The notes: a model not told the origin generated them from the sequence alone. DNA of 64,000 nucleotides from Bradyrhizobium sp. sBnM-33 (GCF_032917945.1 NZ_CP136624.1:4588001-4652000); one strand, 5' to 3'. Positions 23,661-35,854 are shown, counted from the stretch's first letter. Translations and numbers: made by a program.

Positions 23661-25688
23661 ATGGCGCCCAAGCCTCCGTCCTCGGATGATCAGAATCCCG
23701 CGCCGGCGGACGATCCCGAGCGTGCGAAGAAGCTCGCGGCCGGGGCTGCCGCTGCGCCCGTTGCCGGTGGTAAGGCGGCCGGCATCCCGCCGGGCGCTGA
23801 CAAGGACGACGAAGGGGACGAGATAGAGCTCGACGACGATGATGATGACGAGGACCTCGTCGTTTTCACCGCCAAGGAAGCCGCCGGCGCGATGGCGACC
23901 ATCTACGGCTTCGTCAAGCCGTATCTGGGCAATTACAGGAAGCTGCTCGTCTTCGTGACCTTCGGCGTTCTCGTCGAGACATTGTTCAACGTCATCATGC
24001 CGTTGAGCCTGAAATTCCTGATCGACGATGCGCTGGGCGAAGAGGATTTTCAGGCGCTCTACAAGATCCTCGGCGTGCTCGCGGTCGCCGGTATCATCAC
24101 CTCGATCATCGCGGTCTGGTACGAGCGCTGGGATGCGCGGCTGGCGGCGTGCATCATTGCCGATGTGCGGTCGCGGCTGTTCGAGCACGTCCAGAACCTG
24201 CCGGCGTCGTATTTTGCCCGCACCAAGCGCGGCGAAATCCTCTCGCGCTTCTCAATCGACCTCGCGGCCTTTGAGGGCTCGGTCAAGACGTTCGCCAACA
24301 GCGCCGCTTTGCCGTTCCTGGAATTGGTCGCCGGCATCATCCTGATGCTGTTTTTGAACTGGCAGCTCGCGGCGGTCGCCCTCCTGGTATTCCCGATCAC
24401 GCTGATCGGGCCGCGAATCCTGACGCCGAAGGCGGTGCAGGCGAATTACGAGCAGAAGCTCAATGAAGCAGCACTGCTCGGCACGGTGCAGGAAAACGTG
24501 GCTGCGCAGGCCGTGATCAAGGCGTTCAGCCTGCAGCGCCGCACGCTCGGCTGGTTCACCATGCGTAACCAGGAAGTCCGCATCAAGACGGCGTCCGCCG
24601 TGTTCCTGTCGACCATGGTAGAGCGCACCGTCACCATTTCGGTGCTGTTGCTGCATCTCGTGGTGCTGGCGATCGGCGCCTATCTCGCCACCAAGGGCCA
24701 GATCACCATCGGCACCTTCGTCACCTTCGAGAGCGCGTTCTGGGAGGTGTCCTACAACATCGCCCATCTGATGCACTTCATCCCGGTGTCGATCCAGTCG
24801 GCGGCGGCGGTGCGGCACATCCAGGAACTGCTGGATGAGCCGACCCGTGGCGCCGACCGGCCGGGCGCGCCGGATTTGCCGCCGATCACCAACGACATCG
24901 CCTTTGAACGCGTCACCTTCGCGTATGAAGGCAGCGAGACGCCGGTGCTCGACGATTTCAGCCTCAAACTCAATGTCGGCAAGCGCATCGCGATCGTGGG
25001 GCCGAGCGGCTCGGGCAAAAGCACGCTGCTCAACCTGATCCTGCGTCTTTACACGCCGGACGAGGGGCGGGTGGCGATCGACGGCGTCGATATCCGCCGC
25101 GTGACCCGCGAATCGCTGCGCGCAGGCATGGCCGTCGTGTTCCAGGAGAACATGCTGTTCAATATGTCGATCCGCGAGAACATCCGGCTTGGCAAGGAAG
25201 GCGCCACCGACAAGGAGGTCGAGGAAGCCGCGCGCAAGGCCGAGATTCACCGCTACATCATGAGCCTGCCGCAGAAATACGACACGCCGGTCGGCGAGCG
25301 CGGCGACACGCTATCGGGCGGCCAGCGCCAGCGCATCGCGATCGCGCGCGCCATCATCCGCAATCCCTCGCTGCTGCTGCTCGATGAAGCGACCTCGGCG
25401 CTCGACCAAACCACGGAGGCCGCGATCAACCGCACGCTGATGAAGGTGGCGGAAGGGCGCACCATGATCTGGTCGACGCACCGCCTGACGTCGGTGGTCG
25501 AGATGGACGAGATCATCGTGATTTCAGGCGGCAAGGCGATCGAGCGCGGCTCGCATGCGCAGTTGCTCGCGGCCAACGGCGTCTATCGCAAGCTCTGGGA
25601 CGACCAGGGCCATGTGGCGCACAACGTCGCCGCTCAGGCCGACGACGATGACGATGAGGACGACGATGATGAGGATGACGAGGAATGA
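23661..25688 (+). CDS. ABC exporter (fused TMD-NBD) with poly-acidic termini
   Basis: This 675-residue half-transporter is of the MsbA/lipid-or-peptide exporter type and acts as a dimer in the inner membrane. Residues 1-65 form a disordered extension ending in a run of Asp/Glu; six membrane helices lie at about 90-380. The ATPase has Walker A GPSGSGKS (447-454), Q-loop Gln495, signature LSGGQ (551-555), Walker B LLLLDE (571-576) and switch His607. The last 15 residues are almost all Asp/Glu. It lies 157 bases after the amine-oxidase fusion on the same strand, so it may export that enzyme's product; the substrate is not readable. Confidence 0.92.
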   Translation: MAPKPPSSDDQNPAPADDPERAKKLAAGAAAAPVAGGKAAGIPPGADKDDEGDEIELDDDDDDEDLVVFTAKEAAGAMATIYGFVKPYLGNYRKLLVFVTFGVLVETLFNVIMPLSLKFLIDDALGEEDFQALYKILGVLAVAGIITSIIAVWYERWDARLAACIIADVRSRLFEHVQNLPASYFARTKRGEILSRFSIDLAAFEGSVKTFANSAALPFLELVAGIILMLFLNWQLAAVALLVFPITLIGPRILTPKAVQANYEQKLNEAALLGTVQENVAAQAVIKAFSLQRRTLGWFTMRNQEVRIKTASAVFLSTMVERTVTISVLLLHLVVLAIGAYLATKGQITIGTFVTFESAFWEVSYNIAHLMHFIPVSIQSAAAVRHIQELLDEPTRGADRPGAPDLPPITNDIAFERVTFAYEGSETPVLDDFSLKLNVGKRIAIVGPSGSGKSTLLNLILRLYTPDEGRVAIDGVDIRRVTRESLRAGMAVVFQENMLFNMSIRENIRLGKEGATDKEVEEAARKAEIHRYIMSLPQKYDTPVGERGDTLSGGQRQRIAIARAIIRNPSLLLLDEATSALDQTTEAAINRTLMKVAEGRTMIWSTHRLTSVVEMDEIIVISGGKAIERGSHAQLLAANGVYRKLWDDQGHVAHNVAAQADDDDDEDDDDEDDEE

Positions 25689-25719
25689 GCGGGGCGGTTT
25701 GACCGCGCGCTGACTCGCA

Positions 25720-25963
25720 GGTGGCGCGAATCGCGATCCAGTTTTCGCCGTCATGGAGGCCGCGCGCAGCACCGAATCGGCGATTCAGGTCTCGTAGAAG
25801 CGGCCGAGCTGCTCGTCGCCGCTGATTTTTCGACGCGAAAGTCGAATGGATAGACCCGATGCGGGTCGATCAGAGCGGTCGAAATTCCCGTGCGACCGAG
25901 CATGGCGGCCGCCGTCGAACCGGCGAGGCCGCCTCCGACGATCGCAATATCGGTGTACTTCAT
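25720..25963 (-). pseudogene. Fragment of an FAD-dependent oxidoreductase gene
   Basis: From ATG 25963 the reading frame encodes YTDIAIVGGGLAGSTAAAML, a clear N-terminal FAD-binding fold, then DPHRVYPFDFRVEK. A frameshift follows, after which the adjacent frame continues ISGDEQLGRFYET, a TGA, and IADSVLRAAS. The rest of the expected 350-400 residues is missing. It is a 5' remnant of a monooxygenase or geranylgeranyl-reductase-like flavoprotein, running opposite to the ABC exporter. The 3' limit is approximate. Confidence 0.75.
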
Positions 25964-26643
25964 GAAGAATTCCGGCCCTGTTGCGCAAGTTTTGCGCCCG
26001 GAACGACAAGTAAAGGCTTGGCGGGGAAAAACTGGAACCAAGGAATCAGGTTTCCGGTCTTATTTACCCGGGTAAAAATATCCGACTCGACGCGCTCGGA
26101 AGAGGGGCAGGGCACCGCCGTTCGACTTTTTCGATTTCGCGGCAAACGCCGAATCCGCAGACGCCATAGGCATTTCCAGCGTTCTCGTTTTGCTTGACTT
26201 AGCTATCCACCGCTTATAGAAGACGCCCACTTAACGACAGGCGGTGAGCTACGCCAACGTCGGAACGGAACACCCTTTCAAATCCTTATGGGCAATTCCT
26301 AAAGGTACTGGACGGGCACCAACCTCGACGAATGCCGCTCAAACGCTGTCGATCATATAGCTAGGCAATGCCAGGACGATTTTAGTTCTCTTGAGCACGT
26401 CCTCTTGAGAGTGAACTCGGATGCATGATCTCGGTAGCGGGTCGGACAGCGAACGCTGATCGGTCCTAATTCGCGGTCCTCTGTGGCGTCGAAGCGCTTT
26501 CCGCTCAGCGATGGGTGGTTGGCGCGATTTCGTTTTGCGCGGATGTTTTTTCGCGTGAGGCGGGCCGAACGGAACGGCTAGTTCCGAGAAGAATTTGCGA
26601 AAGCCATTCAAGGTTTCGCGTGAACTAAAGGGTGAAGGCTGAC
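25964..26643 (+). other. Intergenic region and long leader of the rpsL operon
   Basis: About 680 bases hold no gene I can support. Open frames on either strand lack SD sites. The segment 26000-26200 has lower GC than its surroundings. The likely rpsL promoter is at 26194-26220, leaving a leader of about 420 bases whose function is not obvious. Confidence 0.5.
26194..26220 (+). promoter_or_regulatory. Candidate promoter of the str operon (rpsL-rpsG-fusA-tuf)
   Basis: TTGACT, 15 bases, TATAGA (or CTTGAC with 16 bases) lies about 420 bases before rpsL, in an AT-richer stretch. It is the best -35/-10 pair in the gap; spacing is slightly short. Confidence 0.45.
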
Positions 26644-27015
26644 ATGCCGACGATCAACCAGCTGATCGCAAATCCGCGTACGGTACAGAAGTCGCGCAAG
26701 AAGGTGCCGGCGCTGCAGCAGTCGCCGCAGAAGCGTGGCGTCTGCACGCGCGTCTACACCACGACCCCGAAGAAGCCGAACTCGGCGCTTCGTAAGGTCG
26801 CCAAGGTGCGCCTGACCAACGGCTTTGAGGTGATCGGATACATCCCGGGTGAAGGCCATAACCTTCAGGAGCACTCGGTGGTCATGATCCGCGGCGGCCG
26901 CGTCAAGGATTTGCCCGGCGTGCGCTACCACATCCTCCGCGGCGTCCTCGATACCCAGGGCGTCAAGAACCGTAAGCAGCGTCGTTCGAAGTACGGCGCG
27001 AAGCGTCCGAAATAA
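26644..27015 (+). CDS. rpsL: 30S ribosomal protein S12
   Basis: S12 sits at the decoding centre. The 123-residue product starts at ATG 26644 (MPTINQLI), preferred over an in-frame GTG 12 bases upstream because it matches the family start and has AAGGGTGAAGG before it. Lys43 (TTPKKPNS) and Lys88 (GGRVKDLPG) are both present, the residues usually changed in streptomycin-resistant strains, so it reads as sensitive. It is first gene of the str operon. Confidence 0.98.
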   Translation: MPTINQLIANPRTVQKSRKKVPALQQSPQKRGVCTRVYTTTPKKPNSALRKVAKVRLTNGFEVIGYIPGEGHNLQEHSVVMIRGGRVKDLPGVRYHILRGVLDTQGVKNRKQRRSKYGAKRPK

Positions 27016-27501
<486 letters not shown>

Positions 27502-27530
27502 CGGCGAAGAACGGATTTAAGGAACAGCCC

Positions 27531-29603
27531 ATGCCCCGCCAACATGCCATCGAGGACTACCGTAACTTCGGTATCATGGCGCATATCGACGCCGGCAAGA
27601 CTACGACCACCGAGCGCATCCTCTATTACACCGGCAAGAGCCATAAGATCGGCGAAGTGCACGAAGGTGCCGCGACCATGGACTGGATGGAGCAGGAGCA
27701 GGAGCGTGGCATCACGATCACCTCGGCTGCGACCACCGCGTTCTGGAACGGTAAGCGCCTGAACATCATCGACACCCCCGGCCACGTCGACTTCACCATT
27801 GAAGTCGAGCGTTCGCTGCGCGTGCTCGACGGCGCGGTATGCGTGCTCGATTCCAACCAGGGCGTCGAACCGCAGACCGAAACCGTGTGGCGCCAGGGCG
27901 ACAAGTACAAGGTTCCGCGCATCGTCTTCGCCAACAAGATGGACAAGACCGGCGCCGACTTCTTCAAGTGTCTGGCCGACATCGTCGACCGCCTCGGCGC
28001 CAAGCCGATCGCGATCCAGCTTCCGATCGGCGCCGAGAACAACTTCAAGGGTCTCGTCGACCTCGTGAAGATGCAGGGCATCATCTGGAACGATGAATCG
28101 CTCGGCGCCAAGTTCGACTATGTCGACATCCCGGCCGATCTCGTCGACCAGGCCAAGGAATACCGCGAGAAGATGGTCGAAGCCGCTGTCGAGCTCGATG
28201 ACGACGCTCTGGCCGCTTTCCTCGACGGCAAGGAGCCGGACGAGGCGACGCTGAAACGGCTGATCCGCAAGGCCGTGCTGACCGGCGCGTTCTATCCTGT
28301 GCTGTGCGGTTCGGCGTTCAAGAACAAGGGCGTGCAGCCGCTGCTCGACGCCGTCGTCGACTACCTGCCATCGCCGATCGACGTGCCCGCGATCAAGGGT
28401 ACCGACGATGACGGCAACGAAGTGGTGCGCAAGGCCGACGACAAGGAGCCGCTGGCTCTGCTCGCGTTCAAGATCATGGACGACCCGTTCGTCGGCACCA
28501 TCACCTTCTGCCGAATCTATTCGGGCATCCTGCAGTCGGGTACCGGGGTCATCAATTCGACCCGCGAGAAGAAAGAGCGTATCGGCCGCATGCTGTTGAT
28601 GCATGCGAACAACCGCGAAGACATCAAGGAAGCCTATGCCGGCGACATCGTCGCACTGGCGGGCCTGAAGGAAGCGCGCACCGGTGACACGCTGTGCGAT
28701 CCCGACAAGCCGGTGATCCTGGAAAAGATGGAATTCCCGGAGCCGGTGATCGAAATCGCGATCGAGCCGAAGTCGAAGGCCGACCAGGAAAAGCTCGGCG
28801 TCGCGTTGGCGAAGCTCGCTGCCGAAGATCCGTCGTTCCGCGTGTCGACCGACCAGGAGTCCGGCCAGACCATTTTGAAGGGCATGGGCGAACTCCATCT
28901 CGACATCAAGGTCGATATTCTCAAGCGAACCTACAAGGTCGACGCCAACATCGGCGCGCCGCAGGTGGCGTTCCGCGAGCGCGTCACCAAGCGCGCTGAA
29001 GTCAAGTACACGCACAAGAAGCAGACCGGCGGTACCGGTCAGTTCGCCGAAGTGTCGATCATCGTGGAGCCGAACGAGCCCGGCAAGGGCTACGAGTTCG
29101 AGTCCAAGATCGTCGGCGGCGCGGTGCCGAAGGAATACATCCCCGGCGTCGAAAAGGGCCTCAACAGCGTGATGGGCTCGGGCGTCGTTGCCGGCTTCCC
29201 GGTTGTTGACGTCAAGGTTCAGCTCGTCGACGGCAAGTATCACGACGTCGACTCGTCGGCGCTGGCCTTCGAAATCGCGGCGCGCGCGGCATTCCGCGAA
29301 GCGCTGCAGAAGGGCAAGTCTGTTCTGCTCGAGCCGATCATGAAGGTCGAAGTGGTGACCCCGGAAGACTATACCGGTTCTGTCATCGGCGACCTGAATT
29401 CTCGGCGCGGCCAGATCCAGGGCCAGGACATGCGGGGCAACGCCAACGTCATCAACGCGATGGTGCCGCTTATGAACATGTTCGGGTACGTGAATAACCT
29501 GCGCTCGATGAGCCAGGGACGCGCGACCTTCACGATGCAATTCGATCACTACGCCGAAGCACCGGCGAACGTGTCGGCAGAAGTCCAGAAGAAGTTTGCC
29601 TGA
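27531..29603 (+). CDS. fusA: Elongation factor G
   Basis: This 690-residue translocase GTPase has [12 protein letters not shown] G1 ([19 protein letters not shown]), G3 DTPGHVDF and G4 NKMDKTG, followed by domains II-V with the [15 protein letters not shown] and [11 protein letters not shown] segments. An AAGGA site precedes the start. It lies 29 bases after rpsG and 40 before tuf, in standard str-operon order. Confidence 0.98.
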   Translation: MPRQHAIEDYRNFGIMAHIDAGKTTTTERILYYTGKSHKIGEVHEGAATMDWMEQEQERGITITSAATTAFWNGKRLNIIDTPGHVDFTIEVERSLRVLDGAVCVLDSNQGVEPQTETVWRQGDKYKVPRIVFANKMDKTGADFFKCLADIVDRLGAKPIAIQLPIGAENNFKGLVDLVKMQGIIWNDESLGAKFDYVDIPADLVDQAKEYREKMVEAAVELDDDALAAFLDGKEPDEATLKRLIRKAVLTGAFYPVLCGSAFKNKGVQPLLDAVVDYLPSPIDVPAIKGTDDDGNEVVRKADDKEPLALLAFKIMDDPFVGTITFCRIYSGILQSGTGVINSTREKKERIGRMLLMHANNREDIKEAYAGDIVALAGLKEARTGDTLCDPDKPVILEKMEFPEPVIEIAIEPKSKADQEKLGVALAKLAAEDPSFRVSTDQESGQTILKGMGELHLDIKVDILKRTYKVDANIGAPQVAFRERVTKRAEVKYTHKKQTGGTGQFAEVSIIVEPNEPGKGYEFESKIVGGAVPKEYIPGVEKGLNSVMGSGVVAGFPVVDVKVQLVDGKYHDVDSSALAFEIAARAAFREALQKGKSVLLEPIMKVEVVTPEDYTGSVIGDLNSRRGQIQGQDMRGNANVINAMVPLMNMFGYVNNLRSMSQGRATFTMQFDHYAEAPANVSAEVQKKFA

Positions 29604-29643
29604 TTGTCGTTGGTTGCAAGCTAACGACTGAACGGAGAGTCAA

Positions 29644-30834
<1,191 letters not shown>

Positions 30835-30835
30835 G

Positions 30836-30900
30836 CGAATAGGGAATGGCGAGTAGCGAGTGGACTGGTTCCATTCGCTATTCGCTGCTCACCACTCGCC
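30836..30900. repeat. Palindromic repeat between tuf and rpsJ
   Basis: GCGAGTAGCGAGTGG at 30849-30863 pairs with CCATTCGCTATTCGC at 30871-30885 through a seven-base loop, using G-U pairs at the mismatched positions. The leading GCGAATAGGGAATGGCGA is repeated, with one or two changes, in the rpsM-rpsK gap. It is a dispersed REP-like element. Confidence 0.7.
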
Positions 30901-30927
30901 CTACGCGACAAAGAAAGACAAACGGCA

Positions 30928-31236
30928 ATGAACGGCCAAAATATTCGCATCCGTCTCAAGGCGTTCGACCATCGAATCCTCGATACGTCGACCCGCGAGA
31001 TCGTGAACACGGCGAAACGCACCGGTGCCCAGGTTCGCGGACCCATTCCGCTGCCCACCCGCATCGAGAAGTTCACCGTCAACCGTTCGCCGCACGTCGA
31101 CAAGAAGAGCCGCGAGCAATTCGAGATGCGCACCCACAAGCGCCTTCTCGACATTGTCGACCCGACCCCGCAGACCGTCGATGCTCTCATGAAGCTCGAT
31201 CTGGCCGCCGGTGTCGACGTCGAGATCAAGCTCTAA
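30928..31236 (+). CDS. rpsJ: 30S ribosomal protein S10 (NusE)
   Basis: S10 acts in the 30S head and as the antitermination partner of NusB and NusG. The 102-residue product has [35 protein letters not shown] and [15 protein letters not shown], all family-typical. It is first gene of the S10 operon, with AAAGAAAG upstream. No separate promoter was found between the repeat and the start. Confidence 0.98.
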
Positions 31237-31288
31237 GATTTTTTAGCTCGTCCGAACTTAGCGGACAGAAAGAACAGGAAGCACGCCG

Positions 31289-32011
31289 ATGCGCTCCGGA
31301 GTGATCGCACAAAAGGTCGGGATGACGCGGGTCTTTACGGAGGCCGGCGAACATATCCCTGTGACCGTGCTGAAGCTGGGCAATTGCCAGGTGCTGGGCC
31401 ACCGCACGACCGAAAAGAACGGTTACGTCGCGCTGCAGCTCGGTGCGGGCACCCGCAAGACCGTGTATCTGCCCAAGGCGGAGCGCGGCCAGTTTGCCGC
31501 GGCCAAGGTCGAGCCCAAGCGGAAAGTCGCCGAATTTCGCGTGTCGGAAGATGCGCTGATTCCGGTTGGCGCCGAGATCCAGGCGGACCATTTCGTGGTC
31601 GGCCAGTTCGTCGACGTCACCGGCACCTCGGTTGGTAAGGGTTTTGCCGGCGGCATGAAGCGCTGGAATTTCGGCGGCCTGCGCGCCACCCACGGCGTGT
31701 CGGTTTCGCACCGTTCGATCGGTTCGACCGGCGGACGTCAGGATCCCGGCAAGACCTTCAAGAACAAGAAGATGCCCGGTCACATGGGTGTCGATCGCAT
31801 CACCACGCTTAATTTGCGTGTGGTGCAGACCGACGTCGAGCGCGGTCTGATCCTGGTCGAGGGCGCCGTTCCGGGCTCCAAGGGCGGCTGGATATCGGTG
31901 CGCGACGCCGTGAAGAAGCCGTTGCCGAAGGAAGCTCCGAAGCCCGGCAAGTTTAGGGTTGCTGGCGGTGAGCAGGCTGCTGCTGCGCCGGCCGAGCAGG
32001 AGGGCGCGTGA
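31289..32011 (+). CDS. rplC: 50S ribosomal protein L3
   Basis: L3 is an early assembly protein close to the peptidyl-transferase centre. The product has 240 residues, with [15 protein letters not shown] at the N-terminus and the long loop [23 protein letters not shown], whose Gln is the usual methylation site. The C-terminus carries an Ala/Glu-rich extension. An AGGAAG site precedes the start, and rplD begins one base after the stop. Confidence 0.98.
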   Translation: MRSGVIAQKVGMTRVFTEAGEHIPVTVLKLGNCQVLGHRTTEKNGYVALQLGAGTRKTVYLPKAERGQFAAAKVEPKRKVAEFRVSEDALIPVGAEIQADHFVVGQFVDVTGTSVGKGFAGGMKRWNFGGLRATHGVSVSHRSIGSTGGRQDPGKTFKNKKMPGHMGVDRITTLNLRVVQTDVERGLILVEGAVPGSKGGWISVRDAVKKPLPKEAPKPGKFRVAGGEQAAAAPAEQEGA

Positions 32012-32012
32012 G

Positions 32013-32633
32013 ATGGAACTGAAAGTCACGACCCTTGAGGGCAAGGAAGCCGGATCGGTCCAGCTCTCGGACGCGATCTTCGGTCTCGAGCCGCGCGCCG
32101 ATATCATCCAGCGTTGCGTGCAATGGCAGCTCAACAAGCGCCAGGCCGGAACGCACAAGACGCAGGGCCGCGCCGACGTCTGGCGCACCGGCAAGAAGAT
32201 GTACAAGCAAAAGGGCACCGGCGGCGCCCGTCACGGCTCGGCGCGCGTGCCGCAGTTCCGCGGCGGTGGCCGTGCGTTCGGTCCGGTGGTTCGCTCGCAC
32301 GCGACCGACCTGCCGAAGAAGGTGCGTGCTCTCGCGCTCAAGCATGCTCTATCGGCGAAGGCCAAGGATGGCGGCCTGATCGTGATCGACAGCGCGCAGG
32401 TCAAGGAAGCCAAGACCAAGGCGCTGGTCGGTCACTTCTCCGGCCTTGGGCTCACCAACGCGCTGATCATCGACGGCGCCGAGCTCAACCAGGGTTTCGC
32501 GACCGCGGCCCGCAATATTCCGAACATCGACGTGCTGCCGATCCAGGGCATCAACGTCTACGACATTCTGCGTCGTCAGAAGCTCGTGCTGACGAAGGCG
32601 GCAGTCGATGCGCTGGAGGCGCGCTTCAAATGA
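32013..32633 (+). CDS. rplD: 50S ribosomal protein L4
   Basis: L4 lines the exit tunnel and in many bacteria represses the S10 operon. The product has 206 residues from ATG 32013 ([14 protein letters not shown]). The tunnel loop has [16 protein letters not shown] and [10 protein letters not shown]. In-frame upstream starts would overlap rplC heavily and are rejected. Its stop overlaps the rplW start. Confidence 0.97.
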   Translation: MELKVTTLEGKEAGSVQLSDAIFGLEPRADIIQRCVQWQLNKRQAGTHKTQGRADVWRTGKKMYKQKGTGGARHGSARVPQFRGGGRAFGPVVRSHATDLPKKVRALALKHALSAKAKDGGLIVIDSAQVKEAKTKALVGHFSGLGLTNALIIDGAELNQGFATAARNIPNIDVLPIQGINVYDILRRQKLVLTKAAVDALEARFK

Positions 32634-32929
32634 AGAACATCGATCCGCGCCATTACGACGTGATCGTAGCTCCTGTCGTCACCGAAAAGGCGACGGTAGC
32701 GTCCGAGCACAACAAGGTCGTGTTCAAGGTCGCCAGCAAGGCGACCAAGCCGCAAATCAAGGAAGCCGTCGAGAAGCTGTTCGACGTCAAGGTGAAGAGC
32801 GTGAACACGCTGGTCCGCAAGGGCAAGACCAAGGTGTTCCGCGGCAATTTCGGTTCGCAGTCGGACGTGAAGCGGGCTGTCGTGACCCTCGAAGAGGGCC
32901 ACCGCATCGACGTCACCACCGGACTATAA
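32630..32929 (+). CDS. rplW: 50S ribosomal protein L23
   Basis: L23 is the docking site for trigger factor and signal recognition particle at the tunnel exit. The 99-residue product starts at ATG 32630, overlapping the rplD stop by four bases, with [15 protein letters not shown] and [15 protein letters not shown] as family motifs. rplB follows at 12 bases. Confidence 0.97.
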   Translation: MKNIDPRHYDVIVAPVVTEKATVASEHNKVVFKVASKATKPQIKEAVEKLFDVKVKSVNTLVRKGKTKVFRGNFGSQSDVKRAVVTLEEGHRIDVTTGL

Positions 32930-32941
32930 GGCGACACAGCG

Positions 32942-33775
32942 ATGGCATTGAAAACATACAATCCGACGACGCCGGGCCAGCGCCAACTGGTGATGGTCGA
33001 CCGTTCGGCGCTCTACAAGGGCAAGCCGGTCAAGGCGCTGACCGAGGGCAAGCTCGGCAACGGCGGCCGCAACAACACCGGCCGCATCACCGTGCGCTTT
33101 CGCGGCGGCGGCCACAAGAAGGCCTACCGCTTGGTGGACTTCAAGCGGAACAAGGTCGACGTTCCCGCCATCGTCGAGCGGCTGGAGTATGACCCGAACC
33201 GCACCGCGTTCATCGCGCTGATCAAGTATCAGGATGGCGAGCAGGCTTACATCCTGGCGCCGCAGCGTCTGGCTGCGGGCGACACGGTGGTTGCCGGCAA
33301 CTATGTCGACGTGAAGCCCGGCAATGTCATGCCGCTCGGCAACATGCCGGTCGGCACCATCGTCCACAACATCGAGATGAAGATCGGGAAGGGTGGCCAG
33401 ATCGCCCGTTCCGCCGGCACCTACGCCCAGATCGTCGGCCGCGACCAGGAATACGTCATTCTGCGCCTGAACTCGGGCGAACAGCGCCTGGTGCACGGCC
33501 GTTGCCGCGGCACCATCGGTGCGGTGTCGAACCCCGATCACATGAACATTTCGATCGGCAAGGCCGGCCGCACCCGCTGGCTGGGCTGGCGTCCGCATAA
33601 CCGCGGCGTCGTCATGAACCCGATCGACCATCCGCACGGCGGCGGCGAAGGCCGCACCTCGGGCGGCCGCCACCCGGTTACGCCGTGGGGCAAGCCGACC
33701 AAGGGCAAGAAGACCCGTTCGAATAAGTCGACCAATCGATTCATCCTCCTAAGCCGCCACAAGCGGAAGAAGTAA
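32942..33775 (+). CDS. rplB: 50S ribosomal protein L2
   Basis: L2 supports subunit joining and peptidyl-transferase architecture. The 277-residue product is a standard length, with [19 protein letters not shown] and the C-terminal [19 protein letters not shown] containing the conserved essential His. It ends in a Lys/Arg tail. rpsS follows at 12 bases. Confidence 0.98.
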   Translation: MALKTYNPTTPGQRQLVMVDRSALYKGKPVKALTEGKLGNGGRNNTGRITVRFRGGGHKKAYRLVDFKRNKVDVPAIVERLEYDPNRTAFIALIKYQDGEQAYILAPQRLAAGDTVVAGNYVDVKPGNVMPLGNMPVGTIVHNIEMKIGKGGQIARSAGTYAQIVGRDQEYVILRLNSGEQRLVHGRCRGTIGAVSNPDHMNISIGKAGRTRWLGWRPHNRGVVMNPIDHPHGGGEGRTSGGRHPVTPWGKPTKGKKTRSNKSTNRFILLSRHKRKK

Positions 33776-33787
33776 GGAACGCCGGAC

Positions 33788-34066
33788 ATGGTTCGTTCAG
33801 TCTGGAAAGGCCCGTTCGTCGAAGCCTCTCTGCTCAAGAAGGCAGATGCTGCGCGCGCGTCCGGCCGTCACGACGTCATCAAGATCTGGAGCCGCCGCTC
33901 GACCATCCTGCCGCAATTCGTCGGCCTGGTGTTCGGCGTCTACAACGGCCAGAAGCACGTGCCGGTCTCGGTCAACGAGGAAATGGTGGGTCACAAGTTC
34001 GGCGAGTTCTCGCCGACCCGTACCTTCCATGGCCACTCGGGCGACAAGAAAGCCAAGAAGGCTTGA
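33788..34066 (+). CDS. rpsS: 30S ribosomal protein S19
   Basis: S19 is a 30S head protein bridging to the 50S subunit and near the A-site tRNA. The 92-residue product starts with [18 protein letters not shown] and contains [21 protein letters not shown] and [20 protein letters not shown]. It lies in the tight S10 operon, ten bases before rplV. Confidence 0.98.
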   Translation: MVRSVWKGPFVEASLLKKADAARASGRHDVIKIWSRRSTILPQFVGLVFGVYNGQKHVPVSVNEEMVGHKFGEFSPTRTFHGHSGDKKAKKA

Positions 34067-34076
34067 GGAATAGACG

Positions 34077-34463
34077 ATGAGCAAACCAAAGCGCGAACGT
34101 AGCCTCGCGGACAACGAGGCCAAGGCAGTCGCCCGGATGCTGCGCGTCAGCCCGCAGAAGCTCAATCTTGTCGCGCAATTGATCCGCGGCCGGAAGGCGT
34201 CTGCTGCGCTCGCCGACCTGCAGTTCTCGCGCAAGCGGATCGCGGTCGACGTCAAGAAGTGCCTGGAATCGGCGATCGCGAACGCCGAGAATAACCATGA
34301 CCTCGAGGTCGACGATCTCGTCGTCGCCGAGGCCCATGTCGGCAACGGCATCGTCATGAAGCGTTTTTCGCCCCGCGGCCGTGGCCGTTCGGGCCGTATC
34401 TATAAACCGTTCTCGCACCTGACCATCGTGGTTCGTCAGGTCGAGGCCGAGGCAAGCGCTTAA
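34077..34463 (+). CDS. rplV: 50S ribosomal protein L22
   Basis: L22 lines the exit tunnel opposite L4. The 128-residue product has [23 protein letters not shown] at the N-terminal domain and the beta-hairpin with [19 protein letters not shown] reaching into the tunnel, where macrolide resistance changes normally occur; no deletion is visible. rpsC follows at 19 bases. Confidence 0.97.
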   Translation: MSKPKRERSLADNEAKAVARMLRVSPQKLNLVAQLIRGRKASAALADLQFSRKRIAVDVKKCLESAIANAENNHDLEVDDLVVAEAHVGNGIVMKRFSPRGRGRSGRIYKPFSHLTIVVRQVEAEASA

Positions 34464-34482
34464 AGCGGCGCGGGAGAAAACG

Positions 34483-35187
34483 ATGGGTCAAAAGATCAAT
34501 CCAATCGGACTGCGTCTCGGCATCAACCGCACGTGGGATTCGCGCTGGTTCGCCGGCAAGAACGAATACGGCAAGCTCTTGCACGAAGACGTCAAGATCC
34601 GCGAGATCCTGCACAAGGAGCTCAAGCAGGCGGCCGTCGCCCGCATCGTGATCGAGCGTCCGCACAAGAAGTGCCGCGTGACGATCCACTCGGCGCGTCC
34701 GGGCGTCGTGATCGGCAAGAAGGGAGCCGACATCGACAAGCTGCGCAAGCGGGTTGCCGACATCACGGCTTCCGACGTCGTCATCAACATCGTCGAAATC
34801 CGTAAGCCCGAACTCGACGCCACCCTGGTTGCCGAGTCGATTGCGCAGCAGCTCGAGCGCCGCGTCGCATTCCGCCGCGCCATGAAGCGGGCGGTGCAAT
34901 CGGCGATGCGTCTTGGCGCCGAAGGCATCCGCATCAACTGCTCGGGCCGTCTCGGCGGCGCCGAAATCGCGCGCATGGAGTGGTATCGCGAGGGCCGCGT
35001 GCCGCTGCACACGCTGCGCGCCGACGTCGATTACGGCGTGGCGACGGCGTTCACCACGTTCGGTACCTGCGGCGTCAAGGTCTGGATCTTCAAGGGCGAG
35101 ATCCTCGAGCACGATCCGATGGCCCAGGACAAGAAGATGGCCGAAGGCGATACCGCGCGTCCGCGCCGCGACACCGCCGCAGCGTGA
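34483..35187 (+). CDS. rpsC: 30S ribosomal protein S3
   Basis: S3 is an mRNA-entry protein with helicase activity together with S4 and S5. The 234-residue product has [23 protein letters not shown] at the start, a KH domain around [18 protein letters not shown], and a C-terminal domain with [20 protein letters not shown]. It is followed by rplP at 30 bases. Confidence 0.98.
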   Translation: MGQKINPIGLRLGINRTWDSRWFAGKNEYGKLLHEDVKIREILHKELKQAAVARIVIERPHKKCRVTIHSARPGVVIGKKGADIDKLRKRVADITASDVVINIVEIRKPELDATLVAESIAQQLERRVAFRRAMKRAVQSAMRLGAEGIRINCSGRLGGAEIARMEWYREGRVPLHTLRADVDYGVATAFTTFGTCGVKVWIFKGEILEHDPMAQDKKMAEGDTARPRRDTAAA

Positions 35188-35217
35188 GACATTAGGAAAG
35201 TTTGAGGGCTCAAAGCC

Positions 35218-35631
35218 ATGATGCAACCAAAGAAAACGAAGTTCCGGAAGGCGCATAAGGGCCGTATCCACGGCGTTGCGACTTCGGGTGCGACGTTGTC
35301 GTTCGGCCAGTTCGGCCTGAAGGCGATGGCGCCCGAGCGCGTCACTGCCCGCCAGATCGAAGCCGCGCGCCGCGCGCTGACCCGCCACATGAAGCGCGCC
35401 GGCCGCGTCTGGATCCGCGTATTCCCGGACGTGCCGGTGTCGAAGAAGCCCGCCGAAGTCCGCATGGGCTCCGGCAAGGGCACGCCGGAATTGTGGGTGG
35501 CGCGGGTCAAGCCCGGCCGGGTGATTTTCGAGATCGACGGCGTCAACGTGCAGACCGCGAAGGAAGCGCTGACGCTCGCCGCCGCCAAGCTGCCGATCAA
35601 GACGCGCTTCGTCGCGCGCATTGCGGAGTAA
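35218..35631 (+). CDS. rplP: 50S ribosomal protein L16
   Basis: L16 positions A-site tRNA next to the peptidyl-transferase centre. The 137-residue product begins [19 protein letters not shown] and has [25 protein letters not shown] and [14 protein letters not shown], the signature segments. Its stop is five bases before rpmC. Confidence 0.98.
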   Translation: MMQPKKTKFRKAHKGRIHGVATSGATLSFGQFGLKAMAPERVTARQIEAARRALTRHMKRAGRVWIRVFPDVPVSKKPAEVRMGSGKGTPELWVARVKPGRVIFEIDGVNVQTAKEALTLAAAKLPIKTRFVARIAE

Positions 35632-35636
35632 CACTC

Positions 35637-35843
35637 ATGGCCCCGATGAAAGTTGAAGACATCCGCACGATGAGCGACGACCAGAGGGAGGATGCCGTCC
35701 TCAATCTGAAGAAGGAACGCTTCAACCTGCGTTTCCAGCGCGCCACCGGGCAGTTGGAAAACACCTCGCGGCTGCGCGAAGCCCGCCGCGATATCGCCCG
35801 CATCAAGACCATCGCCGCGCAGGTTCGCGCGAAGAAGAAGTAA
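35637..35843 (+). CDS. rpmC: 50S ribosomal protein L29
   Basis: This is a small tunnel-exit protein. From ATG 35637 it has 68 residues with the helical-hairpin motif [17 protein letters not shown] and [26 protein letters not shown]. The in-frame longer reading would overlap rplP and is rejected. rpsQ follows at 11 bases. Confidence 0.97.
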   Translation: MAPMKVEDIRTMSDDQREDAVLNLKKERFNLRFQRATGQLENTSRLREARRDIARIKTIAAQVRAKKK

Positions 35844-35854
35844 GAGGCCGTATT

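Noticed and set aside
26339..26611. Open frame of 90 codons on the minus strand in the rpsL leader
   Set aside because: Basic, Arg-rich composition, no SD; overlaps the likely 5' leader of the str operon.
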